Of a stretch of DNA of 64,000 bases, positions 10,514-22,893 are shown one piece after another. How positions within the stretch are numbered: the stretch's first letter is position 1; the number at the start of each line of letters is the position of its first letter. The stretch covers positions 2,604,001 through 2,668,000 of the forward strand of contig NC_071332.1 in NCBI RefSeq assembly GCF_010183535.1, written 5' to 3'. The position numbers and the translations under genes are program-made. The notes beneath the pieces are model-generated. The model searched no databases. It saw only the letters and a program-made list of their open reading frames with translations, and was not told the origin of the DNA. The DNA is from Caenorhabditis remanei (lineage: Eukaryota > Nematoda > Chromadorea > Rhabditida > Rhabditidae).

Positions 10514-11109
10514 TTCTTAGAATTTTACATGTTTTCAGTGTAAAAAACTACATTTCATTTGTTTAGAAGACGTGAGAAACATGAAAAGACGTCTCTAGTG
10601 ATCCGTGATAATTATCGTTATTGAACTAAGAAGATTTTGATCGGAACGAAATCGCTTGAGTGGGAAATCGCAGATTTTGTAGCATAATGGAAAACCTTGA
10701 ATTTTGATGAAGTATCAGATGGATTTGGTGGTAGATGAGTATTGAGAACAGATTCAGAATCCTCGGGACGTCTGAAGAGTAGAATGACTAGAGTCCGATG
10801 TTTTTTATTTACAGGAGGACGGAAGTTATATTTTTATTGCATATTCCAATATTTCAAAAAGTTCTAAGAAACCTTATAATATTGCCGTATATGCAAAAAA
10901 TTCAATGCCTCTAAACACTACAATTCCCGTTCTCCTGACTCAAAATGAGCTTTGGTAGAAGAATTTTTTTCATGCGGCCGTGTAGTCCTCTCGGAAAAGA
11001 TTTTTTCTAAATTCCTCGTTTCCTCAATTTTTCCAACAATAAATTGAAAGCTGTCATAAAAATAATGATTTTCAGTCCTCTATGACACTGCAATGTCAGT
11101 TTTAGTCAA

Positions 11110-11560
11110 AATTGGTTCAGTTGTCTTCAACAAAGTACATATATCTCGAAATTTGGAAATGCTATCACAAAAACTTTTACTACAAAATTGTTGCAAAAGT
11201 TGTGTTCTACATTTTTGTAGTTGACAACTTTTTGATAGCTTCTCACGCTTTCGAGATACGTGCCTTTAAAATCTCGCTTCTCTGCGTCTCCCCACTCTTG
11301 CTCAAATCTTCGAAGGTGCATATCTCCAAAGCTTGAATAGCTATCGAAAAGTTGTCAACTACAAAAATGTAGTACAAATTTAGCTCTATATTTTCGTATT
11401 TGAAAATTTTTGATAGCTTTTCTTGCTTTAGAGATATGCACCTTTAAAGATGGACGACGAGAGAAGGAGGTGCAGAGATGCTAGAGTGTCTGGCTTCTTT
11501 GCGTCTCTCATTTTCCACTATACCTTTATACATCTAATAACCATCTGCATTCTCTGCATG
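11110..11560. repeat. dispersed palindromic repeat, cluster 3
   Basis: Same family as 4590-5330, with several inverted copies of TTGTAGTTGACAACTTTTTG and GAGATACGTGCCTTTAAA. Confidence 0.6.
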
Positions 11561-12465
11561 ACGTTTTTTGTCTTTACCCCATTCAATTGAACGTCATTAA
11601 CATTTTCATTTCAAAACATTGCTGCACTTTTTTCTGCTTCACTTATTCAAACTATGATATTTTAACTTTAATCTCTCAATTTTTTTGTATAAGCACGATC
11701 TATGTATTTAACATCAAAATGTAGTAGAGGAAAAGGTCACGTCCATATTCAGTATTTTTTGTTTCCTTTCGTAGAACATCACCATCATTGTCATCATAGA
11801 GATGTGTGATTCCATATCCGATTTTTAAAGAAAAAATGCAAAAATAAAAATGCATTTGCCACATTTTCACCTGCCGTCTTTGTTTTTTGTTATTTTTTCC
11901 TTTTTTCTCTTTTAGAACGGTAATCCCACACATATTTTCTGATTATTTCCGTTTATTAGTCACCATTTCAGATTCTAAATTATATTCGGATTCTGATTTT
12001 AAGAACGACAATTTTTTAAGTGTCACATGCTACATAGTACAGATGCTGTCTACCCATTGAACTATTCTAAAACTATACAAATTTTTGTATTGAAATATTT
12101 TTCTTAGTTTTTTATTTCCAAGACAGACAAATATCGGTCTGAAACTGCGGAAGTGTACCCAATCATAGGGAGGAACTAGTCTCTATTAGTAGTAGTTTGC
12201 ACAAAAATAATAACACTATGATTCAATAGCTTATGTAAAACCCTTGTCTACCAGGATGTGATGTGACTAAAAAGGGGCGGTGCTTATCCGTTATTTTTCG
12301 GTCTAATATCTACTGGATAGCTGTGCTCATCTGTTGTTAAGTTTCCTTTATCAATAGAGCGCACTGGGTACATGTTCTAGGTACCGCATAGGGAAGTTAA
12401 CTTATTTCATCCTGATTTAGGGTCGACATATATACAATTTGTATTTAATTATTTAAATGCTAATA

Positions 12466-12770
12466 CAGTACTGTGCTATTAGATTTACAATTTAGGTCTC
12501 TCAGTTGAAAATTACCAACTTTAGGAAAGGTGTTACCTTTATAACTGATTGTCCCACAAAGTAAATTATGTATAAGCCATACAGAACAAAGGTAGAGCTC
12601 CATTTTGTAGTTAACAACTTCTTTGTACGGCACTCCCTAGAGACCTATAGTCATTTTATTGGGACAGCTAAAAAGATTTGTGGGGCAATCAGTTATAACG
12701 TAAAACCCTTTCAAAGTTGGTCATTTTCAACTGAAAAATGCCAAACTGTTTATCTTACTGCACGGTACTA
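12466..12770. repeat. CAGTAC-type inverted-repeat element
   Basis: The left edge is CAGTACTGTGC and the right edge GCACGGTACT. Internal phrases (GTTAACAACTTCTTTGTACGG, CCTAGAGACCTATAGTCA) match the intronic element at 42602-42937. Non-coding MITE-like element. Confidence 0.5.
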
Positions 12771-13369
12771 TATATGATTAGAAACCTGAAAGCGTGAGAA
12801 TGTTTAATCTGTTTTAAAATTAAACCCACCATCAAAATGAACAGAGTAACAGTGGTTTTAGTTTGTCAACTTTTAGCTTGCACGAGACCCTGTATCTCGG
12901 CTTCTTTTGACGCTAGACAAGTTTTGAAAACAGATTCGGAATCCTCACGACGTCTGCTTTCTAGTCATACTAACTTCTTGTCAATTTAGTCATTGGCTTT
13001 AATCCTTTAATAGAAAGGCACTCTGTCGTCTTCTCTGATCATGTTCCTGTTTTTATGAGCTTTTAACCAAATTCTTCCGTTTTCCTTTCTCGGAAATTTA
13101 TTTCTGACCAACCGCCGATTTGTGGTAACCCTGAGTCTAAATCCATCTACAAATTGAATTTCGTTCAAATCACGTTAGATTTTTCTATGAATGTACATTA
13201 ACTGCCATGTTCTTCTGATCAACGTTCTGTTTTGGTCTTTTTCTTGTTGATCTGTGAGTAGTATGGGAGAAGGAGGGAGAAGAAGAACAAACTACTCTAG
13301 TCAGACATCTTGGTTAGTTTTCTGTTCCGTTGCTCAGTTTTGAACATTTTTCACCTTTTTTCACCTGAG

Positions 13370-13612
13370 GTACTGTAGCTACAGTATCTGCAGAAAGCTT
13401 TCATGGTAACTACGGGACTACTGTAGGTACAGTATCTCCAAAAAGCTGTTATGATCGTAGCGGGACTACTGTGGGTACAGTATCTGCAGAAAGCTTTCAT
13501 GGTAACTACGGGACCACTGTAGGTACAGTATCTCCAAAAAGCTGTTATGGTCGTTGCGAGACTACTGTAGGTACAGTATCTACAAAACGCGTCTCAGGTG
13601 CGCCAGACTAAA
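13370..13612. repeat. compound tandem repeat bounded by CACCTGAG / CTCAGGTG
   Basis: About five units carry CTACTGTAGGTACAGTATCT followed alternately by CAGAAAGCTTTCATGG or CAAAAAGCTGTTATGG. The two alternating unit types make a roughly 122-bp higher-order repeat. Each unit contains the imperfect palindrome TACTGTAGGTACAGTA, and the whole block is framed by inverted CACCTGAG and CTCAGGTG. Confidence 0.75.
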
Positions 13613-14270
13613 AGTAGACAAGAATAAGCAACACAAATCCGATCACAATTCCCGTTCCACCTGTCATTTTTGCGATGTTTCAAATCAGAAAACTCCTGCC
13701 TGCATACATACATAATTAATTTTTTTGTCAGCAGAATAAATTTCTTGTCCTTGTTAATCTAGTGTCTGAACACTTTTCTCTAGGAGCCAAGAGTCTAATT
13801 TTCATTTTCCTGACAGATCACACGAAATTAAATCCTACGCACTGGTTTTTCTTCTTTTGATCTCAGGGCTATATAAATAACACTATCTTGAAAATGTGGG
13901 GTAATTATAGACTGCCAACTTTTTGAGAGAACTTTTAAAGGGGAGGGTGTGTGAAGGTTTGATCTTAAGAAACCGAAAAAGTAGCTTTAAAAAATGTATT
14001 AGAATGCATTTTTACATGACCTGAATAACCCCAGCCTCTATTTCTGTTCTGACATAACTCTTATCTCATATCATATTTTTCCTCCTATTTTTGAGCACCC
14101 AAATTCTTTTACGCCCTACTTCTTTATTCTTGTTTCAACTTGTACGTGAAGTTAGCTCCTTCTTACATCATCCGACTCCCCCTTATTCACCCAACCATAA
14201 AATGCATCGAACGAATTCCTTAGTATTACTATTACTACGTCTTACTTTGTTTATATACACACACCTAAAA

Positions 14271-14278
14271 AATTTCAG
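14271..14278 (+). promoter_or_regulatory. probable trans-splice acceptor
   Basis: AATTTCAG ends 18 bases before the ATG at 14297, with no upstream coding exon. It is a likely spliced-leader site for the srab-like gene. Confidence 0.45.
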
Positions 14279-14296
14279 ACACCTCCCTACAAAAAA

Positions 14297-17200
14297 ATGG
14301 ATACCTCCATCAACTGCACCATTATGTCAGACCTCTCTACCTCCGTATTCCTGAAGTTATCTCTATCCATCAACCTATTCATTTGTCTCTGCGGGTACCC
14401 GGTATACTTATGGGCGTCGTGGGTACTATGGTCGGCGAAAAATTCAAAATTGTTGCATGTCAACTTTAAAATTATCCTGCAACTTCATTTGTTCGGTTTT
14501 TTATTTCATTGCACTGGACGGTAAGTGCTTAATTTGCATGGGTAAATAAATGCAAGTTTCTTTTTTTTTAGAATTGCTCTTCACGGGATGGACTTGATGA
14601 ACTACATGACAACTATCGATCCCTGTGATATGATTCCGAATATTTATAGGTGAGTCTTGGTTTAATAAAAGTGCCGTAACCACCAATTGAGTCGCTACTC
14701 AGCAATATCTTGATTTTCAGATTTTTATAATTTCAATGAAAAAACGATGCAAAAACACAAAAAAAAACTTCAAAAAATAGGTCAGCCTATAAAAACAAAT
14801 TTGGAAAAAGTTAGGTCATTTTTGAGGTTTTCTTGTTGAAAATCGCTTTTCTTTACATGTGAAACAAGAAAACTAGTCCCCGGACTACTTTTTGTAGTTT
14901 TTGTCCATTTTCGACGGATTTTTGTGAGTGTCGTATCCACCTTGAGTCGCTACGCAACAATATTAACCATGATTTTCAGATGCTTCATCCTCCGCCTGAT
15001 GTACAACTCAGGTCTATGGCTAACCAACTCCACCGCCGTCTCCCTTATCCTAGAACGGTGGTTAGCTACCAGAAGAAGTGTGACCTATGAAGAGGATACT
15101 GTGTTGATTGGTGTCTTTTGTGCGGGCGTTCAGGTATGTATTAGTTTGACACAGTTTTTACAATTGCGCTCCACCGAAATCGCCTTGTCTCTTTTTCTCT
15201 GAGTCTCTCAATTTCGCACACAATTTTTGTTCGGTTTCGGTAGAGCGCTGTTGTAAGAAACGTGCCGTGCTTATAACCTTTTTCTGATTCTTTTTGAGCC
15301 TCCGGAGAGCCAGAATGATCTTTTCATCTCTTGGTTTTGACTATGACACATAAAAATGTCAAAAATTTTAACAAGAATTTGTCAACATTTACTATTTTGG
15401 AAATACGTACATAATTGTAGAGCAAGGGTGACAAAACAATATGTAGTCATCGTCATATGAGTTGAAAAATAGACATAAAAATGACGGGGGCAGAAAAAAC
15501 GTCATAGCTTCAAGACGCTTGATAACCAGGACGTTTTTGAACCGGGACGTTTTGAAACTAGATTTTTAGAAACCGAATAATTTCATAACCATAGTTAAGA
15601 CGATTTGAAACCATAAGGTTTTGAAACTGGACGCTCTGCCATTATAGAACTGTGACGTTTTACAACCAACATAATATTTTAAAACCTTCAAGCCTGTTTC
15701 ATTCTAAAACCGATTTGTTTCATAATCAGGACGTTTTGAAACCGAGAAATTAATTATCCGAATTTTTAGAATTTCAATGAAAAACATTATGCAAAAAACC
15801 ATCAAAAATGGACAAAAACCACAAAAAGAAGTCCGGGGACTAGTTTCCCCAACATTTGGTTTTCTAGGCCACATATCGAAAAACTAGTCCCCGGACTGTT
15901 TTTTCTTGTTTCACATGTAAAAAACCATGAGAATTGCAATTTTCAACACGAAAAACTGCCAAAAAAGACTCGGGGACTTACTTTCTCCAAATTCGGTTTT
16001 CTAGGCCATCAAGTGGAAAACTAGTCCCCGACCTTTTTTTTTTAGTTTTTCGTGGGTTTTTACAATTTTTTAGGATTTTTCTTGATAACATGTTGAAAAA
16101 TAGTCCGAAATCGTGAAAATCCAAGTTTTTTACCTTAAAAACGGCAAAAACTACAAAAAATAGGTCGGGGGCTAGTTTTCCACGCGATGACCTAGAAAAC
16201 CAAATTTGGAGAAAGTTAGTCCCCGGGTCATTTTTGACTGTTTGGTACCATTTTTCATGATTTTTCAATTGTGAAACAAGAAAAAAACAGCCCGGGGACT
16301 AGTTTTTCGACGCGTGGCCTAGAAAACCAAATTTTCGGAAAACTAGTCCCCGGACTACTCTGTCCATTTTTGATGGTTTTTTTTTGCTATTCGCATCATC
16401 TGGATGTCTTTTTATCTCAAAAATGTGAAACATTTCGTAGTTATATTTTGACTATTACGATTTGGAGGAACTATAATTACGTTAACATAATTAACACTAA
16501 TTATCCCTTAATTCCAGTTCGTTGTCGCCGCCCTCCCCCTTGCTTTCCTCTACTCCCAAACCAGATTCCAAGGTGTCACCATGTATTACTGTGTCACTGC
16601 AGTCACCTCGGCTCCATACTCTGCTCAAGTCGGTCCTACCGTCAGTATCATGTTTCAAGTGGCCGCCCTGGTTTCCTTCCATCACTTACTACGTGTTAAT
16701 AAAGTACGGATTGCTGACGCTTATGAAAAACAAGAACCCACACTTCAGAAGCAACGGGAGCTCAATATGCATACGTCGCTGTCAAATCGATACCAGCTGG
16801 AACAGAATATTAGGTAGCATTTTTGTGTAGATCATAAATTGAGCTATGTTTTTGTATTTCTTAGTTTTTTAATAGCTCTTCACGCTTTTGAAATATGCGC
16901 CTTTGAAGATGGGCAGTGAAAGAGCGGAGACGCAGAGAAGCGAGAGTCTCTAGTTTCTCTGCGTGCATATCTCTTCAGCCTGCATAGCTATCAAAAAGTT
17001 GTTAACTACAAAAATGTAGACCAAAAATAGGGCTTCATTTTTGTAGTTGACAATTCTTTGATAACTAATCACGCTTTTGAGATATGCGCCTTTAAAGATA
17101 GGTAACCGAAACAAGAGAGGGGAGAGACGCAGAGAAGCTAGAGTGTCTGTCTTTCTGCGCACTCTTCCCTCTCTCGTTCTCTCACTGCCAACCTTTAAAG

Positions 17201-17936
17201 CATGGTATCTCAAAAGCAGGAAGAGCTATCAAAAAGTTATCAACTGCAAAAATGTAGCTCTATTCATGATCTACACTCCTTTATAATTTATAATCTTGAA
17301 TTTCAAAATTTCAGCTCTATAACCTGCCTGAAAACCTTCGCAGCCATGGCATTTGTCTATATCGTTTTCCAAAATGCATGTTATATTACACTCATGCAAT
17401 TTGCAGCAGGACTAGAGAAATACAAGTATTATGCAATCTTAGAAAGTGAGAAATGATAATGCAACTGCGCTCTAATGAAATTTTTTTACAGTTAACGGAT
17501 CCTGGCCCCTCTACGGCATAATTTCAATATTGGTGCTAGCGAGGACTATGAAGAAGGTATGATCTAGATTTTTATTAACTAAATATCGATTATAATTTAT
17601 TTGAAACCAGCCTGTCTGCCCCGCCTTCGGCGGTTCAGTCGGCTGGCCTCTTCTCATTTACGTGGCAACCCTTTTTCAAATGTGTCCGCATGGCCGAGTG
17701 GTCTAAAGCGGCGGTCGTGTCCAAAGCACGCTAGTTCGGTTTTGCCCGCTGGCTTAGTTTCTCTTCTCTTTCCAAAATCGTTGCGGACAGCGCCTCAGAC
17801 AGACAGACAACGCCCAATTGTCTTTTATATATAAGAATGATTTCAGATCCGAGAAAACATCGAACGGGAATTAAAAGGCCATCTGAAGATACCGAATAAG
17901 ATGTATATTGAGAATTTTAAGAAGCAGATTGCCTAA
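14297..17936 (+). CDS. srab-like seven-transmembrane chemoreceptor (complete)
   Basis: Seven exons (14297-14520, 14572-14649, 14980-15133, 16518-16813, 17315-17445, 17492-17556, 17847-17936) encode 345 residues with all GT-AG junctions in phase. Landmarks: LWASWVLWSAKNSKLLHVNF (TM1 to first loop), CTGRIALHGMDLMNYM, DPCDMIPNIYRCFILR, LILERWLATRRSVTYEED after TM3, MYYCVTAV in the second extracellular loop, LSNRYQLEQNIR, and FKKQIA at the C terminus. These fit the nematode srab branch of the Sra chemoreceptor superfamily, which acts as GPCRs on sensory-neuron cilia. The ligand is unknown. It is a tandem paralogue of the gene at 7575-10452 and of the partial gene at 1-513. Unlike its neighbour, its first donor (CG then GTAAGT) is intact. 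Intron 3 is 1.4 kb and repeat-filled; intron 6 holds a tRNA-like relic. Confidence 0.85.
14850..16380. repeat. GGGGACTAGTTTTC repeats, mainly in intron 3 of the srab-like gene
   Basis: Many direct and inverted copies of AACTAGTCCCCGGACT, CCTAGAAAACCAAATTT and TTTTTGTAGTTTTTG run from about 15830 to 16370, with an outlying copy near 14870-14920 in intron 2. Between them (15400-15760) lies a degenerate GAAACCNGGACGTTTTGAAAC repeat. No coding potential is assigned. Confidence 0.65.
16815..17285. repeat. dispersed palindromic repeat, cluster 4, in intron 4
   Basis: Same family and same intron position as the cluster in the paralogue (9580-10030). The insertion may therefore predate the gene duplication, or the intron may be a preferred site. 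Confidence 0.6.
17683..17789 (+). pseudogene. tRNA-like relic in intron 6 of the srab-like gene
   Basis: TGTCCGC at 17683 can pair with GCGGACA at 17783-17789 as an acceptor stem. It is followed by TGGCCGAGTGGTCTAAAGCG, a good A-box/D-arm of the long-variable-arm (Leu/Ser) tRNA type. A weak B-box (AGTTCGGTTTTGCC) follows, but it is too far from the 3' stem, so cloverleaf geometry is lost. Most likely a decayed tRNA or a tRNA-derived repeat. Confidence 0.4.
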
Positions 17937-18249
17937 TTTTTTGATTTTTTATGGTTTAATGAAATTTTCAGTCCCCGACTTTTCGGCACATCACCTCACC
18001 AACACATTTTTTGTTTTCGTGTGAAAATAGAGAATTCCGCTGATTATAGGTTAGGGGGAAACGGCTCAAGGGAAAAGGTTTACGCGTGTGTGTGTACTCG
18101 AGCATAGCATTTGGGAGAGGAGTGAACCAATGATCTGGATAAACTCTTAATTCTGAATCAACAATTCTGGGAAACTGAATTTAGTCTGATGAAGTGAAAT
18201 GTCTGAAATATCTGGAATACCTTAAAAGGGGATTTCGGATATTTGGAAG

Positions 18250-18336
18250 CAGAGTTGCGTGGAAGTGATTTTTTCTAAACCGGAAGTCGGAAGTCGGAAG
18301 TGAAAATCCAAAAACGGAAGTCGGAAGTCGGAAGTA

Positions 18337-18367
<31 letters not shown>

Positions 18368-18607
18368 AGTAGATTTTTCGGAAAGATTCAAAAACTCCAA
18401 GAGAAAAGATTATAAATTTCGCGAAAATCAGTTGAAAATTAGTTTTTGACTGAAGAAAAGCCAATTTTCTGTCCTTTCAAACAATTTTTCCTTGTATTTC
18501 TGCGAAATTTACTTTTCCTAAATTCCACCGATATGGAATGACGGAAGTCGGAAGTCGGAAGTCGGAAGTGAAAAAATGCCCGGAAGTCGAAATTCCGGGC
18601 AACACTG
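18250..18607. mobile_element. CAG-ended element with CCGACTT repeats, copy 2 (inverted)
   Basis: It begins CAGAGTTGCGTGGAAGTG and ends CCGGGCAACACTG. The core (about 18420-18540) is the reverse complement of the cores at 3470-3590 and 21960-22080. No matching 8-bp flank is visible. Confidence 0.6.
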
Positions 18608-19945
18608 GGACATACCTATTAGCACGGCACGCTTCTTACGACCACGCTCCACCGAAACCAAAGAAAATTGTGTGCAAAGTTGAGAGTCTCAGAGAAAAAG
18701 AGACATTTTTAAAGGGGAATACGGTGGAGCGCAGCTGTAAGAACTCAGAAAACCCCTTAAAAGCAAGCTTTTGGTCAGTGCTGGCCGAAATTATTGTTTT
18801 GTGTTTCTAGGTCACAAATAGTTCTTTCATGTTAGTTTCGCGGTAATTCTGATATTTTAGCTCGTTTTCAGTGTTATCGGCTTAGAAAGGCTGATAAAAG
18901 GATGAACTTTTAGACAAGTTATGAAAAAAACCGTTAAGAATAATCGGTAAATGAATTGGGAAGATTTTCGTGTGGGCTTGAAACACTAAAGTAGGCCATC
19001 ACTGACTATTTTATGTATTTTCGGGCCGAAAATTGGGGTTTTTTTTCGGGAATTTTTCGGGGTTCTTGAATGTAGAAATGCATTCTCAAATTTACAAAAG
19101 TTCTTAAATTCGTACGTGCGGTTTCTTCTGAAAATAAACGCTTATCATGGCAGAAGGTCCCGGTATGGAAGGTACTGAGGGTACTGAGGACGTCTTACGA
19201 GAAAGCCCAGGATTCTGATTCTGAAGAGGTTCTTGCTGCTTAATTTTCAGTTTTCTCGGGTATTGCTCCACCGGCTGACTGGAAATTCGAGATTTTTATC
19301 TTAAAAATTGTGAAAAATCAAAAAAAAACGAGTAAAATTAAAGAAAAGTGACGTTTTTTGACCCAGAAAACGTGATTTTTGATATTTTGGACATCTGGAT
19401 CGACAGACACACAGACTGACTGATTTTTCGAGATTTTTTTTAAACTTCAAAGATTTAGTTATCCAATTGTTATTCATGAACAGAAAATACAAAAAAAATT
19501 ATTAGGTTGCAGTCCCACAATTTTACTGTATCAGTTTTCCATTATCATTCTTCAGATCTCCAAACATGCTCCCTTCTGAAGTTTTATGTGTTTTATACCT
19601 AAACTGCTCCGTTGTCTCTTTTCCCTACTCGTGAAACCTATAATCAGTGAAATTGGAGTTGTTTTTTTCACACGAAAGTAGAAGTTGTTGGTGATGTGAG
19701 ACACAAACCACGGAAACTACTAGAAATTTGATTTCAATTTGTGAAAGTTGGATTTCGAAACAGTTTCAGACCATCCCACATCCATAGTGAGTGCTGTAAC
19801 ACAATAATTATAATATGATATTCAGTAGATCAAAATGTCGTTAATACCGTGAGACGAGATGATCGGTACCCGAATAGAGCGATAACACAGTTTGTCACTT
19901 ATCGTTCCAGCAAGTTCTGATTTTCTGTCAGCAATGTATAATTAG

Positions 19946-20732
19946 CATACTTGCAAACCGGGCCAAAACGGGCCGACACGGGCCGGCGCGTAACTCGCTT
20001 CAAAATGAATATTATGAGCTGAAAAATATACCAAAATGTAGATCTCGACGAGTTCTATCTCCGTGAGTCAACGGGCCGAAACGGGCCTGTCAACGGGCCG
20101 AAACGGGCCGACACGGGCCGACACGGGCCGTCCTGTGTATCAGTGGAACGCTAAGAAAACGCTGATTTTAAATATATATTTAGTTTTTGGCCTCGAGGCC
20201 TGGTATTCGAGAAGAACGAGGTCAAAGTTTCGAGACCTAACATTTACCATTACCTTACCGACGGGTGTAAAGTAACGGCAGCATGTTGTACACAGGTAAA
20301 GCGCGATGGATCCATTGTGGGTCCATATGCGTCCATATCGAATATGGATCCACATAGGATCCATAATGCGTCCTCACTTAAAACGCGGATCGCGCGCGGA
20401 TGGAATATGGATGGGTCGGTCGTCCTCGAATTTCCGTGGATCGCGCGTGCATCCATATAGGATCCATATCAGTCCACGGGCCGGCTCGTAACTCGCGTCA
20501 AAATGAATATTATGAGCTGAAAAATATACCAAAATGTAGATCTCGACGAGTTCTATCTCCGTGACCTACTACGGGCCCGATGGCTATTTGTTATTGGCAC
20601 ATTAACAAATAGCCATCCGGCCCGTAGTGGGTCACGGACATAGAACTCGTCGAGATCTACATTTTGGTATATTTTTCAGCTCATAACGTTGAGTTTGAAG
20701 CGAGTTATGCGCCGGCCCGGTTTGCAAGTATG
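19946..20732. mobile_element. hAT-like element with CATACTTGC ends, 8-bp target duplication
   Basis: A 787-bp element begins CATACTTGCAAACCGGGCC and ends GCCCGGTTTGCAAGTATG. ATAATTAG flanks both sides (19938-19945 and 20733-20740). The arms repeat ACGGGCCGACACGGGCCG and contain the palindromic block with GATCTCGACGAGTTCTATC found again at 54751-55106. The middle (20280-20480) has a further ATGGATCC-rich palindromic section. No transposase is seen. Confidence 0.8.
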
Positions 20733-21837
20733 ATAATTAGCAATCCTTAAAATTTCTGTAACTGCAATTTTAAAATGTTCCAATATTAAGAGCCTTGTCA
20801 AAATCCCCTTCCCTCATATTTTCTATAACTGAACTCTAAATCATGCTCAAATCCCTCAATTTTCATTTAGTATGAAAAGCAACTCTCTTTGATTATGGGT
20901 TACGCGGAGGAGTGGGAAACGGCTTAACTGAAAAGCACGCTTGTTTATCCATGAGCATAATATTTGGGAGAGGAAGGTGTTGAGAGAACTGATGCACTAA
21001 TTGTGTAAGGAGGAAATTTATTAATTTAAAGGTTTAAAACATCTAAGGGGGAGCTGGTGTTGTTACAAAACTAATAAGTTATTAACTCAAAATTTAAGTT
21101 ATGAATCACATTTACTGTGCAAATAAAGAAAAGGAAATCGTAAGAACGTATTCATCTTGTACGGCTAGCATCATGAGCTCTTCTGAACAAGTCTTGATTT
21201 TCTAGACTCACCTCCGTGTGCCACTGTGTTGCCGCGTTGACCTACCCTATACGCGCGCATTTCTCGTCGCTGCTTTGTCAATCTCGCTACAAAAAATGGA
21301 GACGTTCGGGGCTCTTTTTTTTGTATATTTATCCTTTTTCTTTGGTTTTTCTCCCCTTTTTTAGTTTCATTGTGTTTTTAGTGCATTTTAGCCGTTTAGT
21401 GTTGGGAAGAATCTCTGTTTTTGGATGTTCTCCCGCGTGCAAGCAAGTTATAGGGTTTTATCTTGACACTCGTCGTTTATCTTGCTCTGATTGTGGTTTT
21501 CTCGTTGTTTTTAGCTAAAAAAAATACAATGAATTCACTTAGAACTTATCACTTTACACTCTAGGGCTGTAGAGGGTCTGAAAATCGGTCAATTTTTGTC
21601 TTGACGAGACACGATTTCCAAAGTTCCATAAAAATTGATGCATTTCTGACCATTTATGACTAGTTGGGACGCGCGAGACCCCCTAGATGGAAGATGCCTT
21701 CAGAATTCTCGACTGTCCTGTTAATACGATTGTGGTTCCTCTCTCAGACACGGGCTCATCGTCCCTTTAACTTATTACCATTCCATCTTTAAAGGTCCAG
21801 ATCTGAAAAGTAGGCGGAGCTATCGAAGAGTGGCCAA

Positions 21838-22210
21838 CAGTGTTGTTGGGAATTCCGACTCCCGACTTCCGACTTCCGGATAAGAAATTTCACTTCCGAC
21901 TTCCGACTTCCGACTTCCGGATAAGGAATTTTACTTCCGATTTCTGTCATTACATAACGGTGAAATTTCGGAAAAGTAAATTTCGCAGAAATACATGGAA
22001 AAATGGTCTAAAAGGACAGAAAATAGGCTTTTCTTCAGCCAAAAACTAATTTTCCACTGATTTTCGCGAATTTTATGAACTTTTTCTAGGAGTTTTTGAA
22101 TCTTTGCGAAAAATCTAATACCGACTTCCGACTTCCGATTTCCTGATAAGAAAAATCACTTCCGACTTCCGACTTCCGGATAAGAAAATTTTCACTTCCC
22201 AACATCTCTG
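21838..22210. mobile_element. hAT-like MITE with CAGTGTTG / CATCTCTG ends, 8-bp target duplication
   Basis: A 373-bp element begins CAGTGTTGTTGGGAATTCC and ends CACTTCCCAACATCTCTG. GTGGCCAA precedes (21830-21837) and follows (22211-22218) it exactly. The interior has CCGACTT tandem units around a conserved core. This copy defines the family's boundaries. Confidence 0.8.
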
Positions 22211-22589
22211 GTGGCCAACCAAAATAATGAACCTCTAGACTTACTCAACATTTTTGTTGTTGACACTTTTTTTGATAGCCTTGCAGGATTATGAGATTCG
22301 CAGCTTTGAAGATACCTTACGGAGAGAGAGCGCCCAGAGAAGCTAGACTGTCTGACTACCCTGCGTCTCTTTTTCTTTGATTATAGTTCCTTCTATGTGT
22401 CATGTACTCTGATCCCCTTAATTTATAGTTTCAACATTTCCAGCATGCCAAAGATATTGTATATTTTCTTTTCCTGAGCCCAAAAAAGTTCTCTCTTTTC
22501 TTTTCCTTCAAACCGTTTTTTTCTCCTGTCGTCCCCCATCTGCCCTAACAAAACATTTCTCTCTTCTCGCTTCTCTTCTTTTTTCCAAA

Positions 22590-22893
22590 AAGCATACGAA
22601 TATATATATATATATATAAAAGGGGAGCACCCCCTTGTGCTTGATGATTAATTCGTCGTCCCCCCAATTCGTTGTATTAGAGGGGGGGGCTACCTTATTA
22701 AAAAGTGGGAGTGAGAAATAAAAAAGAAATGGGGTATTGAAAAGAAGAATTGCGGTTTTTTTTTCGTTTTGATAATTAGAAAAAACGATTGATAAGATAC
22801 ATGAAGAATGTCTATTCGTTTCGGTTGTCTCTCACTATCAGTACTCCTCACTAGTCATTTCGCGGCGGGACCACCCACGAAGTAAATGCGAAG
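22590..22893 (+). promoter_or_regulatory. candidate promoter and non-coding first exon
   Basis: Pyrimidine-rich sequence is followed by a TATATATAAAAGG box (22611-22623), then repeat-free sequence ending in AAG then GTAAGAA, a strong donor after 22893. It has the look of a transcription start plus untranslated first exon reading rightward. Its partner exon is not identified. The large gene at 38751 is the next plus-strand gene, but a link over 16 kb is speculative. Confidence 0.3.

Larger units (their letters stand above)
10514..14296. other. intergenic region between two srab-like paralogues
   Basis: No exon chain is seen. It contains a palindromic repeat cluster at 11110-11560, a CAGTAC-type inverted repeat at 12466-12770 and a compound tandem repeat at 13370-13612. 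A 20-codon hydrophobic open frame lies on the minus strand at 13608-13667. The remainder is unremarkable AT-rich sequence. Confidence 0.5.
17937..22590. other. non-coding region downstream of the srab cluster
   Basis: No exon chain is found. It holds a CAG-ended element (18250-18607), a short inverted repeat (18639-18740), a hAT-like element (19946-20732) and a second CAG-ended element (21838-22210). Stretches 18750-19945 and 20740-21830 show nothing I can name. Confidence 0.5.
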
